Source: Bisbaumannia sp015645095
GTDB lineage: Bacteria; Pseudomonadota; Gammaproteobacteria; Pseudomonadales; Halomonadaceae
Direction of reading: 5' to 3'
Assembly (NCBI GenBank): GCA_036871055.1
Contig: CP141893.1
Span: forward strand, 2,790,001-2,854,000
DNA length: 64,000 nucleotides
Under the pieces are notes generated by a model that worked only from the letters and a program-made list of their open reading frames with translations, was not told the origin of the DNA and did no database searches. Positions within the stretch are counted from its first letter, which is position 1. Every line of letters starts with the position of its first letter. Made by a program: the position numbers and the translations under genes. Below are positions 54,520 through 63,037 of this stretch, one piece after another.

Positions 54520-54943
54520 TGCCATCACCATTCGCCAGGGCGACTGGGAAGAGCTCGGCGATGCTGCCGGCCCCATCCGCCACCAGGTCTTCGTGGTGGA
54601 GCAGCAGGTGCCCGAGGAGGAGGAGTGGGACGGCCGCGACGCCATCAGCCTGCACTTCGTGGCCTACCGGGACGGCGTGGCGGTGGGCGCCGCCCGCCTG
54701 CTGCCGGATGCCCATATCGGTCGGGTGGCGGTGCTCGCCGAGGCCCGCGGCCAGGGCGTCGGCCAGCGCCTGGTAGCCGCCGCGGTGGAAGCCGCCCGCA
54801 TCCAGGGCCACCCCAGCGTGGAGCTCTCCGCCCAGCTGCATGCCCTGCCCTTCTACGAGCAACTCGGCTTCGAAGCCTACGGCGACGACTTCCTCGACGC
54901 CGGCATTCCGCACCGCAATATGCGCCTCTCCCTGGTGGAGTGA
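54512..54943 (+). CDS. GNAT-family N-acetyltransferase
   Basis: This 143-residue acetyltransferase has the acetyl-CoA motif VLAEARGQGVGQRLV (about residues 72-86) and the C-terminal LPFYEQLGFEAYGDDF motif. FVVEQQVPEEEEWDGRD places it near the ElaA/YjcF group. The substrate is unknown. The ATG at 54512 lies within the end of roxA, so the two are coupled. Confidence 0.88.
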   Translation: MSDAITIRQGDWEELGDAAGPIRHQVFVVEQQVPEEEEWDGRDAISLHFVAYRDGVAVGAARLLPDAHIGRVAVLAEARGQGVGQRLVAAAVEAARIQGHPSVELSAQLHALPFYEQLGFEAYGDDFLDAGIPHRNMRLSLVE

Positions 54944-55297
54944 GCGTGGATCGAACTTCCACACCCCACCTATCCAAACGGAAAGTCACTACACATCGAG
55001 GGCCATCCCCGGCCCTCATGTAGTCATACTACAACCCCTTCTCCCCCTAAGTGTTCATTGTTGAGCCCAGCATTCATGGGCCATAGTGCTTAGCAAGCCA
55101 GTCAAAAAACGTTCGTTTGATAATGACCCTGTAGTCAGAGATTAAACATTCGTTTAAAACCGGCAAAACCTTCGACCAAGGCAGCAGAGACAAACCGCCG
55201 GCGCTGGTCGATCCTGAAAGCACTTCGCAGGTGCAGCATAGCTCGACACCTGTGGGTCCCCGGCGAAGGCTCGATACCACTGAGGAAGGAAGGCCCC
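54944..55297. promoter_or_regulatory. aceA upstream region with a direct-repeat pair
   Basis: A 354-base non-coding stretch, AT-richer than its surroundings. It holds two similar 12-base sequences, ACGTTCGTTTGA (55109) and a close copy ACATTCGTTTAA at about 55147, roughly 37-38 bases apart. These could be operators for control of the glyoxylate shunt. A GAGGAAGGA ribosome site precedes aceA. Confidence 0.4.
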
Positions 55298-56890
55298 ATG
55301 TCATACCAAGACGATATCAAGGCACTGACCCAACTGCGCGAAGCCATGGGTAGCGGCTGGGCGAGCATCAGCCCCGAGAATGCCGCCCGCCTGCGTGCCC
55401 AGAACCGTTTCAAGACCGGCCTGGACATCGCCAAGTACACCGCCAAGATCATGCGTGAGGACATGGCCGCCTATGACGCCGACAGTGCTAAGTACACCCA
55501 GTCCCTGGGCTGCTGGCACGGCTTCATCGGTCAGCAGAAGCTGATCTCCATCAAGAAGCACTTCGGCACCACCAAGCGCCGCTACCTCTACCTCTCCGGC
55601 TGGATGGTCGCCGCCCTGCGCTCCGAGTTCGGCCCCCTGCCCGATCAGTCCATGCATGAGAAGACCAGCGTGGCCGGGCTGATCGACGAGCTCTACACCT
55701 TCCTGCGCCAGGCCGATGCCTGGGAGCTCAACCACCTGTTCCGCGCCCTGGAAGAGGCCAAGGCCGCCGGCAACGCCACCAAGGTGGCCGAGCTCGAGGC
55801 CCAGATCGACAATCACGAGACCCATGTGGTGCCGATCATCGCCGACATCGACGCCGGTTTCGGCAATGCCGAGGCGACTTACCTGCTGGCCAAGAAGATG
55901 ATCGAAGCGGGCGCCTGCTGCATCCAGATCGAGAACCAGGTCTCCGACGAGAAGCAGTGCGGCCACCAGGATGGCAAGGTCACCGTGCCCCACGAGGACT
56001 TCCTGGCCAAGATCAATGCCGTGCGCTACGCCTTCCTGGAGCTGGGCGTGGACGATGGCGTCATCGTCGCTCGCACCGACTCCCTGGGCGCCGGCCTGAC
56101 CCAGAAGATCGCCGTGACCAAGGAGCCCGGCGACCTGGGCGACCAGTACAACGCCTTCCTGGACGGCGACGAGATCACCTCAGCCTCCGATATCGACAAC
56201 GGCGACGTGGTCATCAAGCAGAACGGCAAGCTGGTCAAGGTCAAGCGTCTGGCCTCCGGCCTCTACCAGTTCAAGCCGGGCACCGGCGAGGACCGGGTGG
56301 TGCTGGACTGCATCACCAGCCTGCAGAACGGCGCCGACCTGCTGTGGATCGAGACCGAGAAGCCCCACGTCGGCCAGATCGCCGGCATGGTGAACCGTAT
56401 CCGCCAGGTGGTGCCGGACGCCAAGCTGGTCTACAACAACTCGCCCTCCTTCAACTGGACCCTGAACTTCCGTCAGCAGGTGTTCGATGCCTGGGAAGCC
56501 GAGGGCAAGGACGTCAGCGCCTACGACCGCGCCAACCTGATGAGCGCCGAGTACGACGCCACCGAACTGGGCCGCCTGGCCGACCAGTGGACCCAGAACT
56601 TCCAGCGCGATGCGGCTCGAGAGGCGGGGATCTTCCACCACCTGATCACCCTGCCCACCTACCACACCGCGGCCCTGTCCACCGACAACCTGGCCAAGGG
56701 CTACTTCGGCGACGAAGGCATGCTGGCCTATGTGGCCGGGGTCCAGCGCCGCGAGATCCGCGAGGGCATCGCCACCGTCAAGCACCAGGACATGGCCGGC
56801 TCCAATATCGGCGACGACCACAAGGAGTTCTTCCACGGCGATGCGGCCCTCAAGGCCGGTGGCAAGGACAACACCATGAATCAGTTCTGA
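55298..56890 (+). CDS. aceA: Isocitrate lyase, 530-residue type
   Basis: AceA cleaves isocitrate to glyoxylate and succinate in the glyoxylate shunt used on acetate and fatty acids. The active-site loop is DEKQCGHQDGK (about residue 222) in place of the KKCGH of shorter enzymes; the catalytic cysteine is kept. IADIDAGFGNAEATYLLAKKMIEAGA (metal site) and YNNSPSFNWTLNF (about 375) are conserved. At 530 residues it belongs to the longer form known from Pseudomonas, with an insertion at about 270-310. Confidence 0.95.
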   Translation: MSYQDDIKALTQLREAMGSGWASISPENAARLRAQNRFKTGLDIAKYTAKIMREDMAAYDADSAKYTQSLGCWHGFIGQQKLISIKKHFGTTKRRYLYLSGWMVAALRSEFGPLPDQSMHEKTSVAGLIDELYTFLRQADAWELNHLFRALEEAKAAGNATKVAELEAQIDNHETHVVPIIADIDAGFGNAEATYLLAKKMIEAGACCIQIENQVSDEKQCGHQDGKVTVPHEDFLAKINAVRYAFLELGVDDGVIVARTDSLGAGLTQKIAVTKEPGDLGDQYNAFLDGDEITSASDIDNGDVVIKQNGKLVKVKRLASGLYQFKPGTGEDRVVLDCITSLQNGADLLWIETEKPHVGQIAGMVNRIRQVVPDAKLVYNNSPSFNWTLNFRQQVFDAWEAEGKDVSAYDRANLMSAEYDATELGRLADQWTQNFQRDAAREAGIFHHLITLPTYHTAALSTDNLAKGYFGDEGMLAYVAGVQRREIREGIATVKHQDMAGSNIGDDHKEFFHGDAALKAGGKDNTMNQF

Positions 56891-56918
56891 TCATGGCACT
56901 GCGGTGAAACTGGAAGTT

Positions 56919-56945
56919 GGGGAGGCCTAGGCCTCCCCTTTTTTT
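56919..56945 (+). terminator. Terminator of aceA
   Basis: Nine-base stem GGGGAGGCC/GGCCTCCCC with a two-base loop and T7. Confidence 0.93.
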
Positions 56946-57308
56946 GGTCTATCGCACTCTGGCGTGAATACCATGTGGGAGTAAAGCGACCCGGTTATGC
57001 CGGCAAAGCCAGCTCCTGCAATCGCTTGCCCGAGCTTGGCCATGCCAGGGATTCACGCTGATCTGCGATAAACCCTTTTTTATTCCTTCCCCGTCCTTTC
57101 CTGCCCGTCTCCCGACCACGATATCGCGTCGGGCTTCTCTCCTTATCACCGGCTTTCCTTCCGTCCTATCACCCTCGATCTCCCTTGTCCTCCAGGTTGG
57201 CTTGTGGATTTATTTCCCCGCTCATCGCCGCCCCTTTCCTCGACCGAGAAAGGGAGGCTTCGTCGTGGTTTCTTTCCTCTTTTCGGGGGCAGGGGCAAGG
57301 GGCAGGGA
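56946..57308. other. Non-coding stretch before the G-rich repeats
   Basis: About 360 bases downstream of aceA with no credible gene. The first part is pyrimidine-rich on the plus strand. Open frames here are low-complexity. Confidence 0.4.
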
Positions 57309-57416
57309 CAAGGGCGGCACCAGGGCAGCAAGGGGCAAGGGCGGCACCAGGGCGGCAAGGGACAAGGGCGGCACCAGGGCGGCAAGGGACAAGGGCGGCA
57401 CCAGGGCGAAGGGGCA
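57309..57416. repeat. 27-base tandem repeat, four copies
   Basis: The core CAAGGGCGGCACCAGGGC starts at 57309, 57336, 57363 and 57390, exactly 27 bases apart. Spacers differ slightly (AGCAAGGGG, GGCAAGGGA). Each unit has three or more G-runs. Confidence 0.95.
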
Positions 57417-57452
57417 AGGGGCAAGGGGCAAGGGGCAAGGGGCAAGGGGCAA
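57411..57452. repeat. Heptamer tandem repeat GGGGCAA x 6
   Basis: Six exact copies follow the 27-base repeats. The regularly spaced G4 runs satisfy the G-quadruplex pattern on the plus strand. Confidence 0.95.
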
Positions 57453-57497
57453 GGCAGCAGGATCATCAACGGCCAGCGCCCTGGCTGACCAATAAAA

Positions 57498-57528
57498 ACC
57501 GCCCCCTTGCCGGTGGCAAGGGGGCGGT
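57498..57528 (-). terminator. Terminator of the small 74-residue protein gene
   Basis: A perfect 14-base stem (57498-57511 with 57515-57528), a three-base loop, and TTTTATT on the minus strand. Confidence 0.9.
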
Positions 57529-57552
57529 GAGTCGGACCACGCCGGGGGGGGG

Positions 57553-57777
57553 TTACTCCTCGTCGACGGCGGCCATGCGGGTCTCCCCGGCATGGACTTC
57601 TTCCCAGGCCTCGTCGAGGGTGTAGCCCATGCGGGTATCGATGGTATCGATTACCTCGAGGGCATCCTGCAGGGATTCATGCTTGCCCTTCAGGGCCACC
57701 ACCAGCCTGGCCAGGTCCTTCTTGCTGAAGCTGCTGGCGATAAGGTCGGCTTGTTGGCTCAGTTCGGTGCAGTTCAT
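57553..57777 (-). CDS. Small acidic protein of unknown function
   Basis: This 74-residue protein is probably helical and matches no family I recognise. It begins MNCTELSQQADLIASSFSKK and ends in an acidic tail. A GAGG site lies nine bases before the ATG, and a clear terminator follows the stop, which supports a real gene. It lies beside the G-rich repeat tract. Confidence 0.7.
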   Translation of the reverse strand: MNCTELSQQADLIASSFSKKDLARLVVALKGKHESLQDALEVIDTIDTRMGYTLDEAWEEVHAGETRMAAVDEE

Positions 57778-58432
57778 ATGTCATTCCTCTTGTAAGGTCA
57801 TCACTGCCCTGGAAGCATCCATCTCGGGCAGCCATCTCCGATGGTGATCTGGTGCCTTAGCTACTCTTTCCGGGCCGGGTAAGCGCCCGGTACTGCAACT
57901 GCGATGGGTCACAAGCTTGGAAAGACCTTCGCCTCTGGCGCCCGGATCAAAGGGAAAGGCGCCTCGGTCGTAGCTTCGATTCGTTCAGGGAGTCCGGGTA
58001 GCGACCCCCTGAACCAAACCGTGATTTCACTATGGTGCAGTGCAAGAAATCCCTCAATGCGCCATTGGCCGCAGCACCGGTTGTAGTCGAACTACATCGG
58101 CACTCATTCGGAGGGTAAAAAGGTAATTGACTTACGGGAGGAGGAAGAATCGGCGAATAAGCCACGGCTTGGCGACAGGGCTGACGGGCGTCAACCGCCG
58201 AAGATTTGACGCTATCTCGGCCCGGGGTACAAGCCCTCCTGCGACCAATGTCCGAGGACTTTCATATTCCTTGGGCGATTTGGGGCTAGAATGAGCGGCA
58301 CATGACCGGCCAATGCTGGTCAAAGCTCCAGAGCTTGGATAGACTCCAGTTATAAAACAGCGTTTGCTAACTCGGCAGTCCGGCCGGCCCCCACGATGGG
58401 TGGCTTAGCAACACAACTCCAGGAGGTTCACC
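57778..58432. other. 655-base intergenic region upstream of the SlyB-like gene
   Basis: No open frame is convincing. Small hairpins are visible: CCGGG/CCCGG at about 57870-57890 and TGTAGT/ACTACA at about 58082-58096. TAGAAT at about 58287 and TATAAA at about 58351 could be -10 boxes for the lipoprotein gene. The length leaves room for a small RNA, but nothing identifies one. Confidence 0.4.
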
Positions 58433-58900
58433 ATGAAACGTCTTCTTCCCATCATCGCCATTGGCGCCCTGACGCTGGCCGGCTGCGCCAATACCGCCCC
58501 CTATGGCGGCAACGTCTATCGCGGCAGCCAGGCCCAGACCGCCCAGAGCGTCACCTTCGGCACCATCACTGCCCTGCGTCAGGTGCAGATCCAGGCCGAT
58601 AGCCCCAGCGGCAATCTGGTCGGTACCGTGGGCGGCGGCGTGATCGGTGGCATGCTGGGTCGCCAGGTGGGCGGTGGTTCCGGTCGCCAGCTGGCCACCG
58701 CTGCCGGTGCCATCGGCGGCGCCGTGGCCGGCTCGCGCATCGAGGATTCCGTCAACCGTACCGCCGGCTGGGAGATCGAGGTGCGCAAGGACAATGGCCA
58801 GAGCGTGGTCGTCGTCCAGAAGGCCGACCAGGCCTTCCAGGTCGGTCAGCGGGTCCGCCTGATCGGCAGTGGAGCCAATATGAGCGTGGCTCCCTACTGA
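58433..58900 (+). CDS. slyB: SlyB/Pcp-like outer-membrane lipoprotein
   Basis: This 155-residue lipoprotein has a signal peptide ending in a lipobox (LTLAGC, lipidated Cys18). A glycine-zipper segment (GTVGGGVIGGMLGRQVGGGSG, then AGAIGGAVAG, about residues 63-102) follows. A C-terminal beta domain reads GWEIEVRKDNGQSVVVVQ. This is the SlyB/PcP architecture, thought to stabilise the outer membrane. AGGAGG lies eight bases before the ATG. Confidence 0.9.
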   Translation: MKRLLPIIAIGALTLAGCANTAPYGGNVYRGSQAQTAQSVTFGTITALRQVQIQADSPSGNLVGTVGGGVIGGMLGRQVGGGSGRQLATAAGAIGGAVAGSRIEDSVNRTAGWEIEVRKDNGQSVVVVQKADQAFQVGQRVRLIGSGANMSVAPY

Positions 58901-58915
58901 GTCAGCCAGCACCCT

Positions 58916-58965
58916 GCGCTAACGCAAACGCCCGCGGCCAAGGCCGCGGGCGTTTGCGTTAGCGC
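58916..58965. terminator. 50-base perfect palindrome / terminator after slyB
   Basis: Arms of 24 bases (58916-58939 and 58942-58965) are perfectly complementary around a two-base centre. GTTTTCC follows. It is unusually long for a terminator. Confidence 0.85.
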
Positions 58966-59014
58966 GTTTTCCGGGTCCCAATGGACGGGGCGTCGCCGGC
59001 CCCTCCGGATCCCT

Positions 59015-59299
59015 TTAGTGCAGCTTGGCCTTGCTCATGGCCCAGCACACCAGCTTGCCGCCGAGCCAGGCCACCAGGCCGATCACGACCAGGGTCAGCA
59101 GCACATCCACGGGGCGCACGATAAAGGTGGCACCCAGCACCGCCAGGGCCGGACTCCAGACCCAGCGCTCGTCGGTGCCGGTACGCAGCACCTCGGGCAT
59201 CTTGCGCTCGAAGAAGCGGCCGAGGCCATGCTCCCAGCGCTTGAGGCTCAGCAACAGGATAAGGGCAAAGCTGATCAGCCAGATCAGGGTCAGCGTCAT
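59015..59299 (-). CDS. Small inner-membrane protein, unknown function
   Basis: This 94-residue protein has an N-terminal helix (LTLIWLISFALILLLSL) and a C-terminal pair of hydrophobic segments (about 49-60 and 65-85) with a positively charged region between. The ATG at 59299 has GGAG seven bases upstream; an in-frame GTG two codons earlier is too close to it. No family recognised. Confidence 0.65.
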   Translation of the reverse strand: MTLTLIWLISFALILLLSLKRWEHGLGRFFERKMPEVLRTGTDERWVWSPALAVLGATFIVRPVDVLLTLVVIGLVAWLGGKLVCWAMSKAKLH

Positions 59300-59514
59300 G
59301 GTCACTCTCCGCGAGTCATCGGTGGCTCTGTTTATACGGGAAAAATGGTGAAACTAGGGTAGCCCTGCCACCCGGGCCACGCAACTGCCCCGGGACGGCT
59401 TGAATCAACGTCATGCCACGGGCCGAGAAGCTGAAAAAAATCCCTATCCCCCTGACAGCCCCCGATCCGCCACGTTACCATTGTCAGGACATGCACTCAT
59501 CGAAAGGTTCCTCA

Positions 59515-59997
59515 ATGCAAATTGCACAAAATGCCGTGGTCGCGTTCCACTACACCCTGACCAATGACGCGGGTGAAGTGCTGGACAGCTCGGAAGGCCG
59601 CGACCCGCTGACCTATCTCCATGGCGCCGGGAACATCATCCCCGGTCTGGAGAAGGAGCTGGAGGGACGCGAAGCCGGTGAAAAGCTGCAGGTCACCGTG
59701 GCTCCCGCCGAAGGCTATGGCGAGATCCAGCCGGCGCTGGTGCAGGAAGTGCCCCGCGACGCCTTCCAGGGTGTCGAGGAGGTTCAGCCGGGCATGCAAT
59801 TCCAGGCCCAGACTCAGGGTGGTCCCCTGATGGTTACCGTGACCAAGGTGGAAGGCGATACCGTGACCGTGGATGGCAACCATCCGCTGGCCGGCCAGAC
59901 CCTGAACTTCGACGTCGAGATCGCCTCCGTGCGTGAAGCCAGCGACGAAGAAGCCGAGCACGGTCACGTGCACGGCGAGGGTGGCGTCGAGCACTAA
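59515..59997 (+). CDS. slyD: FKBP-type peptidyl-prolyl isomerase SlyD
   Basis: This 160-residue cytoplasmic isomerase and metallochaperone has the FKBP half-domain (VVAFHYTLTNDAGEVLDSS and YLHGAGNIIPGLEKELEG), the IF insert (about residues 70-125) and a short C-terminal His-rich tail (HGHVHGEGGVEH). The tail is much shorter than in E. coli SlyD (196), so nickel binding is probably weaker. It ends at a bidirectional terminator. Confidence 0.94.
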   Translation: MQIAQNAVVAFHYTLTNDAGEVLDSSEGRDPLTYLHGAGNIIPGLEKELEGREAGEKLQVTVAPAEGYGEIQPALVQEVPRDAFQGVEEVQPGMQFQAQTQGGPLMVTVTKVEGDTVTVDGNHPLAGQTLNFDVEIASVREASDEEAEHGHVHGEGGVEH

Positions 59998-60019
59998 GCG
60001 CGACGCACCAGACGCATCG

Positions 60020-60049
60020 AAAAGGGGCAGCCGGTGGCTGCCCCTTTTT
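60020..60049. terminator. Bidirectional terminator between slyD and the TVP38 fusion gene
   Basis: Stem AAAAGGGGCAGCC/GGCTGCCCCTTTT with a three-base loop; A-run and T-run on either side serve both converging genes. Confidence 0.93.
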
Positions 60050-60053
60050 GCGT

Positions 60054-62270
60054 CTAGCGGCGACTCACCCAACGGGCGGGTCGCTTGACGGCCTCGGCCC
60101 CTTGCCCCCGGCCGCGCCGCCGCCAGGCGAAGTAGCGCCGCAGCCAGCCCAGCAGGCGCTCGGGCTTGTGGGCATTCTTCCAGACGCCGGCGCTGGCCTT
60201 GGCCGCCTCGGAGAAGGTCGGATAAGGGTGAATGGTGCCCAGCAGCTTGTTGAGGCCGATGCCCTGGGTCATGGCCAGGGTGAACTCGCCGAGCAGTTCC
60301 CCCGCCCCGTGGCCGACGATGCTGGCGCCGAGGATACGATCCTTGCCCGGCACCGTCAGCACCTTGACGAAGCCCCGGGTCTGGCCGTCGGCGATGGCGC
60401 GATCCAGCTCGCTGAAGTCGTAGCGGGTCACCTCGTAGTCGATGCCATCACGACGCGCCTGGCGCTCGTTGAGCCCCACCCGGGCCACCTCCGGGTCGCA
60501 GAAGGTCACCGCCGGCAGGTTACGGTAATTGACCCGGAAGCGCTTCACCTCGCCGAACAGGGCATTCACGGCGGCATGCCAGGCCTGATGGGCGCTGGCA
60601 TGGGTCAACTGGTAGGGCCCCGCCACGTCGCCGCAGGCCCACACATTCGGCAGCAGGCTGCGCAGGGTCTCGTCCACCGCCAGGGTACCATCGGCGCGGG
60701 TCTCGATGCCCAGCGCCTCCAGTCCCAGGCCGTCGACCCGGGCCTCGCGCCCCACCGCCACCAGCAGGCGATCGAAGACCAGCCGCTGGCGCTCCATGCC
60801 CTGGTCGCCGTCCCGCTCGATCACCAGCACCTTGGCGACCTCGCCATGGCTGGGCCCCGCCTCGATGGCCACCGCTCGCCACCCCAGGTGCAAGGAGACC
60901 CCCTCCTCGCCAAGCTGCTCGGCCAGCACCGCGGCCACGTCGGCATCCTCCCGGGGCAACAACTGGGGCTGACGCTGCACCAGGCTGACCCGGCTGCCCA
61001 GGCGGGCGAAGCTCTGGCCCAGTTCGCAGCCGATGGGGCCACCGCCCAGCACCACCAGGCGCTCGGGAAGCGAGTCGAGCTGCCAGAGGGTATCGGAGGT
61101 CAGCGGCTCGATGGTCTCCAGGCCCGGCAACGCCGGTAGCCGAGGCCGGGCCCCGCTGGCGATGATCACATGACGCGTGGTCAGGGTACGCTGGCCAACG
61201 GCGACCTCCCAGGGACTCGTGAGCCGCGCCTCGCCCTGGATCACCTCGACGCCCAGCCCCCGGTAGCGCTCGGGGCTGTCATGGGGCGCTACCTGGCGAA
61301 TGGCACCCTGCACATGGGCCATGACCGCCTTGAAATCGACGCGGGGTTCGCCGGCCTCGATACCGAAACGCGGCGCCTGGCGCACCTCCTGGGCCAGGCG
61401 GGCGGCACGAATCAATGCCTTGGAGGGCACGCAGCCGGTGTTGAGGCAGTCGCCGCCCATCCTGTCCCGCTCCACCAGGGCCACCCGGGCCTTGACCGCC
61501 GCGGCGATATAGCTCGCCACCAGGCCCGCCGAACCGGCCCCGATCACCACGACGTCATAGTCGAAGCCCCGGGGCTTGCCGAAGCGGGCCGCCAGCCGGC
61601 GCCGCTTGAGCAGGGCCACCAGGCCCCGGGCCAGCCAGGGGAAGAGACCGATCAGCACGAAGGAGGCGATCAGGCTCGGCGAGAGAATGCCCGAGAGCGA
61701 CTCCAGCTGCCCCAGCTCGCGACCGGCATTCACGTAGACCAGGGTACCGGGCAGCATGCCCAGCTGACTGACCCAGTAGAAGGTGCGCATGGGCAGGCGC
61801 GTCAAGCCCATCACCAGGTTGATGACGAAGAAGGGAAACAGCGGGATCAGGCGCAGGGTAAAGAGATAGAAGGCCCCCTCGCGACGGATACCGGCATTGA
61901 TGCGTTCCAGTTGGGCGGCGAAACGCCGCTCCAGGGGCGACTGGGCCAGGGTCCGGGCGATCAGGAAGGCCAGGGTCGCCCCCAGGCTGCTGGCGAAGGA
62001 GACGATCAGAAGCCCCCAGCCGAGCCCGAACAGGGCCCCACTCAATAGCGTCATCAGCGCCGCCCCGGGCAACGAGAACGCGGCCATCAGCACATAGAGG
62101 ACGAAGAAGCCGCCCCCCACCCGCCAGGGCTCCGCGGCGAACCAGGCCTGGAAGTCGGCCTGCCTGGCCTGCAGGTTCTCCAGGGTCAGGAACGCCTGGG
62201 CACCACTGAGAAAGAAGGCGGCGATGACGATGATCACCAGGGCCAGCAGGAAAAGACGACGCCGCTGCAT
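60054..62270 (-). CDS. Fusion of TVP38/DedA-like membrane domain and Lpd/mercuric-reductase-type flavoprotein
   Basis: This 738-residue protein joins two families. Residues 1 to about 225 form a TVP38/TMEM64 (SNARE-associated) membrane domain with about six helices and the family motif FRLIPLFPFFVIN-like (here LRLIPLFPFFVIN). Residues about 235-700 form a pyridine nucleotide-disulfide oxidoreductase: FAD motif DVVVIGAGSAGLVASYIAA, redox pair in GGDCLNTGCVPSK, NAD motif VVLGGGPIGCELGQ, and C-terminal HPYPTFSEA. A catalytic His-Glu-like pair is HPYPT. The electron acceptor is unknown. The ATG at 62270 has GGAG nine bases upstream. Confidence 0.93.
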   Translation of the reverse strand: MQRRRLFLLALVIIVIAAFFLSGAQAFLTLENLQARQADFQAWFAAEPWRVGGGFFVLYVLMAAFSLPGAALMTLLSGALFGLGWGLLIVSFASSLGATLAFLIARTLAQSPLERRFAAQLERINAGIRREGAFYLFTLRLIPLFPFFVINLVMGLTRLPMRTFYWVSQLGMLPGTLVYVNAGRELGQLESLSGILSPSLIASFVLIGLFPWLARGLVALLKRRRLAARFGKPRGFDYDVVVIGAGSAGLVASYIAAAVKARVALVERDRMGGDCLNTGCVPSKALIRAARLAQEVRQAPRFGIEAGEPRVDFKAVMAHVQGAIRQVAPHDSPERYRGLGVEVIQGEARLTSPWEVAVGQRTLTTRHVIIASGARPRLPALPGLETIEPLTSDTLWQLDSLPERLVVLGGGPIGCELGQSFARLGSRVSLVQRQPQLLPREDADVAAVLAEQLGEEGVSLHLGWRAVAIEAGPSHGEVAKVLVIERDGDQGMERQRLVFDRLLVAVGREARVDGLGLEALGIETRADGTLAVDETLRSLLPNVWACGDVAGPYQLTHASAHQAWHAAVNALFGEVKRFRVNYRNLPAVTFCDPEVARVGLNERQARRDGIDYEVTRYDFSELDRAIADGQTRGFVKVLTVPGKDRILGASIVGHGAGELLGEFTLAMTQGIGLNKLLGTIHPYPTFSEAAKASAGVWKNAHKPERLLGWLRRYFAWRRRGRGQGAEAVKRPARWVSRR

Positions 62271-62425
62271 CACAAGTGTCTCCAAGACGAGTAAGGGGGC
62301 CAGGCAAGCTTGCCTGCACTTGTGCCTTGAGTCACCCGCCGGGAGGATTCCTTACAGTTCCCGCGGGCGGGAACCCGTGGCGGTCCGGCGGGTCTCCTAG
62401 ACATCCCCCTGCTCAAGGATTCCCC

Positions 62426-63037
62426 ATGCGCTCGCTGCCCGTCCTGTTGCTACTGCCCCTCATCTTCGGTGTCGCCCAGGCCCAGGAACGGCCCCAGGAG
62501 CGCGCCCAGGCGGTCTTCGCCGGGGGCTGCTTCTGGTGCGTCGAGGAGGCCTTCGATCCGGTGGAGGGGGTCCTCTCCACCACCTCCGGTTTCAGTGGTG
62601 GCCGGGTGGAGGCCCCCAGTTACCAGCAGGTAGTGGCCGGCGGCACCGGCCATGCGGAGGTGGTCAAGGTGGAGTACGACCCCGAGCGGGTCGACTACGC
62701 CGACCTGCTGCACGTCTTCTGGCGCAATATCGACCCCTTCGCGGTCAATCGCCAGTTCTGTGACGCCGGCGAGCCCTACCGCAGCGCCCTCTTCCCCATG
62801 GATGCCGAGCAGCGCGCCCTGGCCGAGGCCAGCCTGGCAGCGGTGGCCGAACGGTTCGATGCGCCCATCGCCACCGAGATCAGCGACTTCGAGGCTTTCT
62901 ACCCCGCCGAGGAGTACCACCAGAACTACTACCAGAAGAACCCGCTGCGCTATCGCTTCTACAAGTCCGCCTGTGGCCGCGAAGAGCGCCTGGCCGAGAT
63001 CTGGGGCGAGGAAGCGGGGGGCCTGCCACTGCCCTGA
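62426..63037 (+). CDS. msrA: Peptide-methionine (S)-S-oxide reductase, with signal peptide
   Basis: This 203-residue protein begins with a Sec signal peptide (MRSLPVLLLLPLIFGVAQAQ), so it is likely periplasmic. The catalytic cysteine is residue 35 in GGCFWCVEE. YHQNYYQKNPLRYRFY and CDAGEPYRSALF match MsrA, and ACGRE near the C-terminus holds a candidate resolving cysteine. The last 79 bases overlap the end of the convergent MFS gene. Confidence 0.93.
   Translation: MRSLPVLLLLPLIFGVAQAQERPQERAQAVFAGGCFWCVEEAFDPVEGVLSTTSGFSGGRVEAPSYQQVVAGGTGHAEVVKVEYDPERVDYADLLHVFWRNIDPFAVNRQFCDAGEPYRSALFPMDAEQRALAEASLAAVAERFDAPIATEISDFEAFYPAEEYHQNYYQKNPLRYRFYKSACGREERLAEIWGEEAGGLPLP

Noticed and set aside
57202..57495. 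Glycine/arginine-rich open frames across the G-rich repeats
   Set aside because: All frames stay open because of composition; no start signal or conserved sequence.
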